DNA of 64,000 nt from positions 28,607,501-28,671,500 of the forward strand of contig NC_133032.1 of assembly GCF_048771995.1 (NCBI RefSeq). The letters are read 5' to 3'. The notes under the pieces are model-generated. The model ran no database searches and was not told the DNA's origin. It saw nothing but the letters and a program-made list of their open reading frames with translations. Below, one piece after another: positions 49,161-61,600 of this stretch. Position numbers and translations under genes: made by a program. Source of the stretch: Taeniopygia guttata. Lineage: Eukaryota; Chordata; Aves; Passeriformes; Estrildidae. Positions within the stretch are counted from its first letter, which is position 1; each line of letters starts with the position of its first letter.

Positions 49161-49340
49161 CATTGGCTGTCCGCGCTCCCCATTGGCTGTGCGCGCTCCC
49201 CATTGGCTGTCCGCGCTCCCCCATTGGCCGTCCGCGCTCCCCCATTGGCCGTCCGCGCTCCCCCATTGGCCGTCCGCGCTCCCCCATTGGCCGTCCGCGC
49301 TCCCCATTGGCTGTCCGCGCTCCCCCATTGGCTGATTCCC
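49161..49340 (-). promoter_or_regulatory. Tandem array of nine reverse CCAAT boxes (putative NF-Y sites)
   Basis: The unit CCATTGGCCGTCCGCGCTCC (with CTGT variants) is repeated with CATTGG at 49161, 49181, 49201, 49222, 49243, 49264, 49285, 49305 and 49326, so spacings are 20-21 bp. Each unit offers ATTGG(C/T), the reverse complement of an NF-Y box, followed by a GC-rich CCGCGC half. Outlying ATTGG boxes are at 49388 and 49501. NF-Y binding is inferred from the motif. Confidence 0.75.
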
Positions 49341-49660
49341 ACGCTGGGCGGGGACGGCGCTCCTTTTGAAATGGCGCTGGACGCTCTCATTGGTGGCTGC
49401 CGCGGAGGGGGCGGGGCCGGCGGCTGGCGCCGGCTTGCCCGGGGTATCCCAGCAGCCATTTAGCAGGAGTGGGCGGAGCTCGGCCGAGGAAATTCGTCCC
49501 CATTGGCCGGCGGCCGCGGTGCGTCGGGAGCTGCGGCCAATGGCTGCGGAGCTCCGCCCCGCGCGGTGCGGCCGGCGCGGCGGCGGCCGGGGGGCGGCCA
49601 TGACCGAGGCTGCGCTGCCGCCGTGAGGGCGCGGCGGGCGCGAACCGGCCCGGCCGCCGC

Positions 49661-52600
49661 ATGGAGGCGCCGGAGGAGGCGCGGAGGCGCAAGCTGGAGG
49701 CAGGCAGGGCTAAGGTGAGGGAAAAGGGTCCCGGTGCGCTGGGAGAGCTGGCAGGCCCTGCGTGTTTCGCTTTACCTGGCCCGGGTCTCGCCCCTCCGTG
49801 GCGGGTTTCGCGCCGCACTCGGAGGTGGGTGCGGGGTGCCGGCCCGGCAGTGTCCCCTACAGATCCCTTCCGGCAAGATTCTGTGTGTGGCTGGCACATT
49901 CCTGGCCCCCCATTAATGAGCAGTTGTAAGACGTCCCCAGAGGAAGGATCGCGGTGGCTCCGCAGCAGAAGTCGTGCTGCGGGGCCGGCCCGCTGCACCG
50001 GCGTGCAAACATTGCCTCGGGCCAACAGAGCAGCTGACAGCAGCGCACCCACCGCCCTTCGGGCTCTGGTTTCCGTGTTTGGTGTTTGTTTCTTCCCAGC
50101 TCTCCCGTTTTTGCCCAGGATTCGGTGTTTGTGGGAATGCTGCGTTTCCAGCGGAGGGTCCCAAAGAGCAGTGTTGGTTTATCACTCGGCCGGCTCACTC
50201 GCTTGCCTGGTGCCCGCAGGGAGAGCAGAGCGCTGGGCTCCGTTTGTTGGTTTCCAGTCATGCCGGTAGCAAACACTTCATAAGCTTTGAATATTCAGGT
50301 GTCTTCACTGGGGTGTAGTTTAGGGACTTGTGTAGCGTTCACAGGATATAAAGATAACACTCTCCAAGTAATTATTACCTGCAATCATGTGTTTAACGCT
50401 GGTTGTGTTCTAACCCCGTTAGATAAACACTTCTGCTTTGTTTCGGTAACTATGTTCAAGGAGCTGATTGGAAATGCTTGGTTATTTTCCTTTCAGCTCA
50501 GCATTTCTGCTGGGTTTTGAGTTGGTTTTGTCATGTTTCTGTTCTGGCTGTCCCTCTAGCTACAGCCCCCTCCAGTCTAATGGAATGGTGAGAACTAAAA
50601 AGCCTTATTTAGCAGGAAGTTGTGACCCATCAGATCTTTCCAGATCCTTTACTTTTTGCAGGGAACCTGTCTGGATACCTGGCTAGTGGGGTCAGAGGTG
50701 GCTTGGAGCTGTCCTGTGTGTCTGCTGTGTTTCTGTTTCAGCTGCTTTCCACCAGTGCTGTGCACAAGAAAGTCAAAGAGAGCTTTTGTGGAAGGGAGCA
50801 GGGTTGTAGCTGGAGCTGTGCTGAAGCTGCAGCCTGGTGATGAGCAGTAGAGCTCCTCCATCCCTGGCCTGCCCTCCTTGATGCTGCCATGGATTCCACA
50901 CTGCCTGCTCCTGCTCAATCGTTTCTCATCTGCCTGCCCTCCCAGCCTTGTTATGTGCTGTGAGAACACAATCCTCTGCTGGAGAGCAACTGCTCCAGAG
51001 AGAGAGCTCTGAAAGGATTTCTTAAGGTTGAAAGGTTACCTTAGTATGGCACAACCTGTGTTAACATTTCTGTTAACATACATTAATTCCAGGTGCAGGA
51101 CCTGTTTATGATTAGAAAAATGTGACAGACTTAGCTTGAGTAAGTTATTAGTTCCTACCTGTTGGCAAACTGTTGTTTACCAGTAAAAGAAACAAAAAAA
51201 ACCAAACAGGGACTTGCCTTATGTTCTCATGTTTCAAGTTTTCCCTGCAGGGCCAGGATTGCATTTACTATTTTTTATACTGTGTGCTAAATCTCTCTTC
51301 CCATTAAAAAAAAAAACAAAAACAAACAAACAAAAAAACCCCAAAAAACCAAACCAGAAACAAACATGATTGGCAGCCCCATAAATGTTGCTGCTGCACG
51401 GAATGCTGAGAGGAGAGGGAGAGTTTTAGAGAGGCAAAGATAGATGTAGTGCTTCCTCTGCTGATTAAAATGTCACAGAAATCTGTTCCTTGGCTGGCAG
51501 ATTGTGGGCACCAGACAGCTTTCAAAAAGCACCCAGGTGACATTTCCCCTTTCTTATTCCTCTGATTTTAATTTTTCTGTTTTTCTTTCTGCTCCCCTCC
51601 TCATGGATGCAGCACAGTTTTGAAAGGGAGGAAGAACCATGAGCAAGTGCAGGTTCTCCTTGCTGTGGTGCAGCCTGGAGCAGCTTAAGGAGACCCATCT
51701 CTGGTGTGACACAGAAGTGTTCAGTGTCCATCAGATCAGCTTTCTGAACCATCTCTAGAGGAGCTCCTGGCAGCAGGGGACAGGAGTGAGGCTGGCTTGT
51801 GTGTTAGAGGCCTCTGTTGTAGCAACCTGTGCACTGATGTAACTGCAGTTTGATGCTGCTTCACTCTGGAGGGCTTTTTGCCTCACCCCCACCCTCCAGA
51901 AATGAATTATTTCATCTTCCGCATCCTTAGATTTTAGTCTGCTAAGCAATGACTTGGCAAAGAAATATGATCTACATGTTCTCCTTTTCATTATCAAATG
52001 TTCTTTTTCATTCTTCTTGCATTATTCTTTTTCATATAGGAATAAAAATTCCCTTATTGAGATGCATTTAAATGATCACCTAATAATATTTATAATGTAA
52101 CTGTTATATTTATAATGTAACTGTTACATTTATTGGAGACTGTAATTGGCAGCTAAGTACCTGACTGTATCAGGTACCTCAGATTCCTGTTTCTAACAAA
52201 TGCAATGCTGATAGCCAGGGTAGTATTTGAGAAACAGAACAAGCCTAACTATTCAGTGCTGCTTTTTTCTCCTTGTCTGTTTCTACCTCACATTAATTAG
52301 TCTGCATGTTGACCACCTGTGCCTCTACTTCCAGAGCTCTCTGTGCCACACTCAGGTGTGGCAAGTTTTGCTCTGCTTCCATTTTATAGTTAGGACCTTA
52401 AAAATGAGTGCAGGTTTTCCAGGAAGTTTTCTCATCATTTTGAGGAAGGTCTAGAATATGTTTATTGGTTTTGTCTAAGAGCACTTGTCGGTTATGTTTG
52501 CTGTATCCAAGAGCTGGACTAATGTTTATTTTAACAACCTCTTTTCTGTTTGGTGCTGATGTGGTTTTCTGCTCTGTTCTGTGTTCTCTGGGTGTTGGTT

Positions 52601-55600
52601 TTGATGCTAATTTCTGAAGCACATAAAGTAATACATCAACTTTTAACCAGCCGGTCCTGGTGAAATGAAGTTGCAGTGCATTGGTACCTGTAGAAAGGTG
52701 TCCTTGTGTTCTAGCAGCTGCTTGGGGTGCTGTGCAGGACCGTGCTCTCCGGGCTCCTGTGGCAATGCTGCATCTTGGTTAAAAGTGAAGCTTTCACATT
52801 TGCATTGCTTCTAGAAAGCAAAAGGAGGGTTGAATCATTCTAAACAGGCGTGAGGGATCTCACTGTGATGAGGCAGAGGCAGTTGTGTGTTACTTTCTTC
52901 ACATTCACACTCACTACTTCAGATTGGATGGCTGTCTGTGAATTTGAGATTCTCTTACGACAACACTTTATGTAGCTGATAAAGGCTTTGGAAACTGGAT
53001 ATTGCTCTAAATAGAACTTTTTCCATAAATCTGGAGCGTGTTTGAATCCAGCCACTCCAAGTCCAGTAGTTTGCTATATTTTGGTGTAGCTAGATATTTT
53101 TGCATGTAATGTATTATGATTTTATGTGTTTAGTGCATGTGAATGGAACAAAGCAAGTTTTGTTTTCCTTGACCTGTACATTTAAAAATGTATAGTGTTT
53201 AGGTGTTCGGTCATGCCAAGTCTTGATTTTTTCATATGAGATACTTGGTCTCCCTTCATGAATCAGTAAGTGCTCTCTGTAATGCCCACTCTCTCTGCCT
53301 TTCATCTTTTCTGCTTGTTTTACTCCTGTTTTCTCTTTTTCCCTGCTTCAGCAGTTTTCTCTACTCTCCATTTTTCTGCAGGTTTCCTCCTACCCTGTTT
53401 CCCCATGTTACCAGGTTAATTAGTGCTGTAGCTATTTTTGACACACATTGCCATCAGTAAGTGCTGGAGTTGACACCTGGTTTCAGAGGACAGTATTTGT
53501 ATCCCATTGCAGCTTTATGGTCTGTTCATCCTGCTTATTATGAAAGGCACAAGTCTGGCAACCTTCACTTAACCTGCATTTCAGTATTACTAACTGTAGA
53601 AATTACAGAAGGCAATCTTAAAAATAAGTTTTTTGTACATAAGAATTTTATCAACTCATAATAAATTGATGTCTTTCTGCAATGTGCCTTTTAAACAGGC
53701 TGCTGGCTGTAGCAGATATGTGAGTCTGCACCTGTTGAATAGCTAAGCTGTCAGGTAGAAGTTCCTGTAAGGAGAGGGGACAGAACTAGATCCTTTTCAC
53801 AAACTGAATGAGAAGAATGGAACAAGATTTTTCTGCAAGGTGGCTGTTTGACAGGAAAACAAAGCTGTTAAGCAGTGGGTTTTCATATGTATTGCAGGTA
53901 GAACTTGGCAGTGATGTTTACATCCAGTCATCAGTTAACTATCTGTTTTGTCTCATCCCAAGGATATAACACTGCACTTGATAATCTGTGATCTTAACCT
54001 TGAAGAAGTCTTTTTCCTTATGAGAAGGATATCTGGATTTCTGCTGTGGGGGAGATGTTACTTGGAAATGCTGCCTTAACGCAATACTAGAGTTGAAAAT
54101 AACAATAATCCTTTTTAAGCTGTTTAGGGTGTTAGGGAGAGTTGGGTAATAAATTGTCAGTGACATTCTTTACAAGTCCCTGGGGCTTTGTAGAGCTGTG
54201 ATAGCCTGATAAAGTAGAGCATCTGATTCTTCAACAGAAGAAATTAAAATGACCTGGCTTAATTGATTTTCTATTTATGTACTGGAGGCTGCTTTCTGGC
54301 GAAGAAGTTTTGCTGTGTTCTCTTAAGGGGGTGGCAGGGAAGGAGCATTAAAATTAACGGAAGTGAATCCTCATTTCAAAGCTTACGCTGGCTAAGACCT
54401 GTTTAGATGTATTTGTAGGGGTGTGCTGGTTCTGGTACCATGACAAGGGAGTTCTTGTTTTTGCTGGTCTTGCAGAAAGACTGCTCAATTATTATTTTTT
54501 CCTAATGCTTCTACTATATTGACAACTCGTTCCTTTAGTAATTTGTCTTGCTGTAAATCTGCATTATTATTATTGACACACAAAGTTTCACTGAGTAAAA
54601 CTTTGATTCTTGTGTGGAAATGAGCCTTTAGTGCTGGTGTGAGATTTGTTGCTTAATGGCACAGTTATCCAGTATGTTGTGAATGTGTGGCAAGCAGGCA
54701 GATAAAGCAGTTTTTCTGCAGATGTATATATTTTATCAAGACAGGAGCTCTGTCACCCATGACTGTGTTAATCTTGTGGTCCTGCTACTTTTTCCTTGCT
54801 TACCTCTCCCTGTACCTCTTGCAATCTTTCCTGAACAGTTTGCTTACTTCAGACAGCGAAAAGCAAAGGGCGACGTCGCGCAGTCGCAGAAAAAGGCGGC
54901 GAAGAGGAAGGGCTCGGCTGTCCACGCGCATGACCTTCCGAAGGAAGAGCACCCAGTAGCAGCCAGAGATGCTGGCAAGGGCCTAGAGGGTCAGGCTGAA
55001 GACACCAACCTGCCAGAGGCAGCAACAGAGGCACAGGTAAATTTTTGTATTTCTTGCCTTCACTCCACTCCCTCTGCAGGTAACAAGTGTTGCAGGTGGT
55101 AGTTTGACTCAGTTGAGTGTTAGCTCACTGGCCACTAGCTGTCCCTGGGAGGTAAGTGAACTGGTGTTATTTTCACTTGTAATAGTTAATTCTCTAACAA
55201 AGTAATCTCATTTACTAAGGCATGTCCACAGTATGGCCTGGGCAGCTGTTATTGCCCAGGAGCTGTTAGCCTCCTAAATTAAAGCTTTTCACCTTTCACT
55301 GCCATGGTCTTCTCTTTGGGCAGACCTATGGTTATGTGGCTGTGAATTCATGAAATGGCAAATCTGGATTGGGAGATCAACAGATTAAAAACTGTCAGGA
55401 CCTTGTAATGCACACCATTCACTTGTATCACTTGGCTGGCTCAAATATGCTTAAATTATAGTTTTTTGAAAAACTATAATTTATTCCAGCAAGCTCTCAG
55501 TAGCCATTGTAAAGCCAGCATAGATGTTATTTCCACTGATTTGTTTGAGGTGTGACTCTGCTTGTGTCTGATGTATTTTGGTGTGTATGTACTGATGGCT

Positions 55601-58600
55601 CTCTAAAGGAGTCATGTTCTCTGTGGAAAGAATTTTGGGGAGTTGGTGCCTTGTGCACCAAAAGCATCTCACCAGATGTTGGTGTGTTTTCACAACATAC
55701 CAAAGTAGCATCAAACTAATGTGTTTGCAAACCTGCAACGATGGAGGATAAAATTTGTGCGTGTTATCTTGCTTTCTGTTGTGAGGGTATCCCTTATGCT
55801 TTTAGGATATCTTCAACAAAATGTTAGCATTGCAAAGGTTTTTATGAAGCTACACACTGAGGAAAAATATAGTGTTCTGTCACTCAGCCACAGAGTGTCC
55901 TTGCTACATTTGTGTGAGCTTAAATTAAAAAAAAAAAACAAAAATCACTTATTGCTGCTAAGCAGCTTTTTTCCAAATACTGGTTTGTAAAGCAACTGGA
56001 ATTCTAGGTTACCTGGAGAGGGTGCCTCCAGGGAGACAGTAATCATTGGGAACTACTTCAAGCAGACTCAAAATGCAGAGAGAGCTGTGGACTGCCTTTT
56101 CCAAATAATGCCATCGTGATCTTGATCTTGTCAATTTAGTGAGAGTAAAACCTCTTTCAAGGTGTTGAGCTATGTTAAATCTGTGTGTCAGAAGAAGGTG
56201 TTGCTTTTGTGATTACTTGAATGGTTTCAGCATGTGTGTTAAATAATCTCCTGTCCGTTTACTAATTTTTAGTAGTAGAATAAAGATTGTTTGCCAGCTA
56301 CAACAGCAGAGGATCAAGCATTGAATCAGTGTTGAGGCTTAGCCCTACATTTAAGTGGACATTATAATACTTTTGTTTGTTTAGTTCATTTCCCCATGAA
56401 AGACCAGCTGGATTTATCATAAAATCAGTTTCTCACAACACAGACCTTTCTGGTTCATGCTTAAGATGCTTCCAAAATAATTCTGGTTTTCCTTATTTTT
56501 ATTTAAAATAGCTGTGGTTTAGCATTTGTTTTATTTGTTTATTTACCAGGGCAGCACTGATTTGTTTAGCTGGGAGCCACTGGATGATCATGCAACTGAA
56601 GTAAGTGTGAAAAGGTGTATCTTTAGTAAAAGATGCTGGGTAGACCTTAAAGAAGACTGATAACTTGTTGCTAAAATGATTGTTATCAAATATGATGAAA
56701 CTGATGCGATGTCACTGTTTTATGGTATAAAACAGGCAGTTTTCTGTACACATACTGGCTGTGAAAATTGGTTGGTAAGAAAACTGGGTTTTGTAAATTC
56801 AGATTTTGCCCAGAGAAATTTGAGTGTTTTTAATGTTTCCAATTGATACTTGGGTTCATCTTTCATTATTTCATACAATACAACCAAAAAGTATTAAAAA
56901 TAAAATATGAGATACTGTATCCTCTATGATGATTGTAACAATGTTGCTCCTAAGAAACCACAGAAATTTCATTTTAATTGGAGAGCTTTAACATTGTTGT
57001 TTCTTATTTGGGTGGACTGTTCTCCTGTCAGATGGATGTAAAGCCTTAGTTTAAATTGGTAGTATTCTGCTTCCTTCCTCACAGCTTGAGGTATTTAAAT
57101 CCCAATACATGCCAAAATGTCATGTTGCCACCATTTGGTGCTATAGAATCACAAAACTTTTACTTGACTTTTGTGCCTTAAACTATCATGAAAATGTATT
57201 ATCTATGATAATTTTTAATTTGAAATTTTTAAGCCTTAAGGGTTTTATGTATGTAATGTTTCTATTAGATACAAAGTCCCAGCGTTGAGTTACTTTTAAA
57301 TTAGAATTTGCCCAGGACTTAACCTTAAAGCTGAATTTGTTTTCAGACTAATCACAAACCAGAAATGGTATTTTTAGTGAATAAGTGCATTTCTGTTTCC
57401 TTTATAAAGAAAGATAGGATAAATTCTGCTGCAGAATACAGCGAGGCTGATGCTCAGATGTGTCAGGCAAGGATAGCTGAGCTGGAGAGCAGGCTGCTGG
57501 AGAAACAGGAAGCAGTGGAAAGACTCACTGTACAGATGGATGAGCTGCAGGACCAACTCACCCAGCACAACGATTCCATGCAGCTTCAGGTATGTTTGAC
57601 AGAATTGAGTAATGGGATAATAGTACCTTACTTTAATCCTAAAAATATTTAGGCCACTAGACTGAAAAACCTATTGGTTTTTAGTGAGAAGTACTTCACC
57701 TGGCTAACATGTAGTGCAACTCTTCCAGAATATTAAAAAAATAATATTTTGCATGCCCTTTCTCTAGCAGTTCTATGTAAAGGTAAATTATTACCAAGTG
57801 CTTTCTAAGACTAGTTAATTTCCCCTTTATATGTTCTTTTTCTCATTCTTGGATTGGGGAAATACACATTTCTTGTTGGTGAAAAATAAATTAAAAGATA
57901 AATGTGATTAACACAGAATAGGATTAATGTATCCCATCTCATTAGCTTCCTCTCACTTGACTGAAGGGAATTGCTGGCAGATAGAAAACTATTTAGGGTG
58001 TACTAAATATTCATTATATCCTATCTGAAAACTTGATTCCTTTTTACATCAATAAAAGCTACAAATTTGGATGTAAAAATACCAATTTCATTGCTGGTAT
58101 CCCATCATTTGTTTTTAAAATCACTTTTGGTTAGGTTTGTCATCTCTGAGATCAATTTAAGACTCCTCTTCCATCATGCTTGCCATCGTGTTTGGACACA
58201 GACTTTGGTGCAAGTTGTATAAAACTGAAATGTAACTACAGACTCTGTAATGGCTCTGCATCAAGAAAAGCTTCTTGGTTCCAAATATGTTAAGAATAAC
58301 TTAATACTAAAAGTGCACTCCTTCTGACCCCTGTAGGAAACAACAGTTCAGGAGCAGAATGAAATCATCAGGAAGTTAACAACCTGCCTTCAACAGGCCA
58401 AGAAAGACCGGGATGAGCTACAGGAGGAGGCTTCACGTGTGGCTCATCAGATCCATGATTTACAGCTCCAGTTACATCAGGTGTGCCTCTCCTCCAGTTT
58501 GCATGTCCTGACAGAGACTGCAAGAAGAACTTTAGACTGTGAATGTAAAAACATTGAGCTGATCATGTAGCTCCTCACAGTTCAGTTTGTAGCACAGCAG

Positions 58601-61600
58601 TGAAAATGACTGCAGGACAGGGTTTTTTCCTGGTTGCTATGGGGAAGTCCTGGAAATATCTTCAGATTTTCCACTTGCTTGCATCATGTTTTGAAGGTCA
58701 TTGCACTTCTTTGTTCATCACTTAAGCCCTTGTTAAGGAATTTTGCACGATGTTGTTAGTGATGTTATGGGTTGAGTGCAAGCATTAGACAAGGCCTGCC
58801 TTAGGTTCAGATTTTTTAGGTAAGGCACTAAACTGCTCTGTCTCATGAGTTCTTAAGAACTGCAGATCAAGTCTATCATAAAATGAGTTATTTACTGAAT
58901 AGGCAGAAGATGAACAGACAAATGGCCTTAAACAGGTTACAACAACTACTAGTAGATTACATAAAACAGTGCACGACATAAAGATACCTATGTTATAGCT
59001 AACAAAAAAATATTATAGATTAGGAGTTAATGTAACTTATCACCAAACTAATCGTGAGGTACAGAGATTGCTTTCACTCAACCCCCAAGAGAATAACCAC
59101 AAAGTGGCATCCCAGCTTTGGGGAAGGGCCCCACACGTTTCCACAGAACATGCAGAAGACTTCTGCCTTGTGAAAATTTGGTGTAGTTTTTATAGTTTGT
59201 GGAGTTAAGTGTCTGTCAGTCAGAAATTCTAGCTTATCTTCCTTCAGTCTCTCTCCCAAGGCAAGATGTTTATTGTCAGCTGGGAATGCCACCTCCGTGA
59301 TGCCAGAAATATCTCACAGACAGATGTCTGGCCTGAGATATTTCACCAATTAGCAAATTCTTGTGAGGGGAAGAATGCCCTGAGCTATTGCACCAGCTGA
59401 TAGGCAGAACAGATCAGCCCTTCTGTGGTGGGGGAATGTCCTGCCACAAGTGGTTTGTGGCATGTACACAACTGTTGCTATATAGTTTGGGTTTGCATGT
59501 GATCATTCGTTCTTTGCCAGAGAAATCTGTGAGTTTCTGCTTGGGCAGCTGGAACATCTCAACTGTTAGACAGAAACTTGCTGTGCTGAGGTAATGTGAC
59601 TTGGCTCAAATAAAGAAAGTTTAAAATGACACAGAGGAACCTGGTTCAGTGCAACAGGTTGACCATGGATCTAATCCCTGGATAATGAGATATACTGCAG
59701 CCTTTCTCTGCTTTAAAATGTATTTTAAAAAGTGCTTTTTTCTTTCTTGGTGATGCTCAGTGTCCTAGTGGCTATTCTTTCTGAACCTATTTATTTGTTG
59801 CCCTAGGAACCTTGTAGTATATGTCAAAGAGAAATGTTTCTGTATAGTAACTGTTTCAGGTTTGCAGGATATGGGATTGCATATCTTAAAAGTCTGGATA
59901 GGAAGGGAAAGGGGTTAAAAAAATTTAAAAAATAAAACTGAGACTTTTTAGTCCAGGAAATATCTTAAAGAAGTTGCTTATGCCCTGAAAAGTATCTGCT
60001 AAACGAATTTTTGTAAAATAACAAAAAATACTGCTTTCTATCTATAGTTCTGGTTGCAACAGCAAAATGTGGTAAAAGTGAAGGCTACTCAACAGCTGTT
60101 TGGGATTTGCACCATAAGCCATTGAAAGACAAGGATCAAGCCTCAACAGCATTTCAGGCATATTCTAAATACGTCTAGTGAGATGATGCACTTTGTGGAA
60201 AGATGTCAACTTTGATAACAGAGGAAAGCATTAATACTGTCTTCCATAGTCTTCCTTGGTTTTAGCAATATACTGAGAAATATATGTTAAATAAAACATA
60301 TTTTATATTATCCTGATGGGAGAAATGTTTCCCTTTCATTTGAAGGGATGTGGAGAAGAAGAAACCAACCTTTAGTAATGAGCTGTAAATCCTTTGCAGG
60401 GAAGACTGGTTTTGTTCATTGTCCTCTTAATGGCATGTCCAGTCCATTGGAAGTTCTGCTTTGTATTGGAGGAATTCAGTATGATTTATTATGCTAGATT
60501 TATAGGATCATAATATTAGAAAATTCACCATAGGGATGAATTATCTAACATTTGCATCTTTTCAGTATATAATACTACCTAAAACATAACAAGTGTTGTC
60601 TACCTTTTCAGGATGATTTTTATTCCTGGAGAATGAAAGATTTAGGGTAAATCTGTAAATATATTTGCTTACAGTGAGTTTTGTGTATGATTTGTTTGGA
60701 TATAAACTTTCTCTTGACTGTGAGTTCCTTTTATGTGTTCAGGTTACTGAACTACTGAGGAGTAAAAGTCTCAGGAAAAACGAAGGTTTAGAAGCCCAGC
60801 AGCAAATGTCCTTGTTTCAGGATCGTCTCAGAGAGCAAAATGCACACTTAGAGATACTGCGTGAGAAAGCACATGACCTGGAAGTGCAGCTGGAGTCTTC
60901 TCAGAAGGTAAAAACATACCTTTTTTTGTTAAATTATTTCAACTTTGGTGGTAACTCAAATTTGCTGTAATGACATATTCTTGAAAAAATCTTTTTATAT
61001 AGAAATAAATATATAGAGATTGTGATTACTAACATACATTAGTGAAACAACTTAATGTCTGGTTTCCTTTAAGAGTGTAACTAGTAGTGCCATAAATAGA
61101 AACATTAAATGTTGTTATTTCTGAATGCAAATTAAAACCATGAGGTTTAAGGAAATGAAATCATGGCATATTTTATATGTAATGTTTTATTTTTAAGAAT
61201 ACCAAAGATAAAGAAAATCTGCTTGCCCAAATGGAAGAGGATATGAAAGATTCAATGCAAAAGCTATACAAAAGCATAGATGAAAAAGAACAATTTATTA
61301 AAAGTCTTCAAGATCTACTAACATCAGAAAGATTTGGTTTGTCTATACTACAGCACACACTTTCTCTCCGAGACTCAGAAATAACAGAATTAAAAAAAGA
61401 AATTGCTTTATCCAAAGTGAAAGAACAGCAACATATTGAAGAACTGAAAATCAGTCATGAGAAGGATATTTGCAGACAGTTGGATAACTTGAGGAATGAG
61501 CTGGAGAAGTGCCACAGAAGAGAGATTGCAGAAGCCAAGCAGGTCTATGAAGAAGAAATTATTTTAAAATATAAAAATGAACTCGAACAGTTAAAGAAAG

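Larger units (their letters stand above)
49140..50070. promoter_or_regulatory. Bidirectional CpG-island promoter between C21orf58 and PCNT
   Basis: A CpG-rich block of about 0.9 kb spans the PCNT first exon and the upstream region facing C21orf58 (minus strand). It carries eleven ATTGG motifs and at least one CCAAT on the plus strand (49537-49541). The noncoding first exon of C21orf58 is expected at the left edge but cannot be placed by sequence alone. Confidence 0.7.

Noticed and set aside
49046-49601. Minus-strand frames with GERGQPMGSAD-type repeats
   Set aside because: They are simply translations of the CCAAT tandem array; no evidence of a coding gene.
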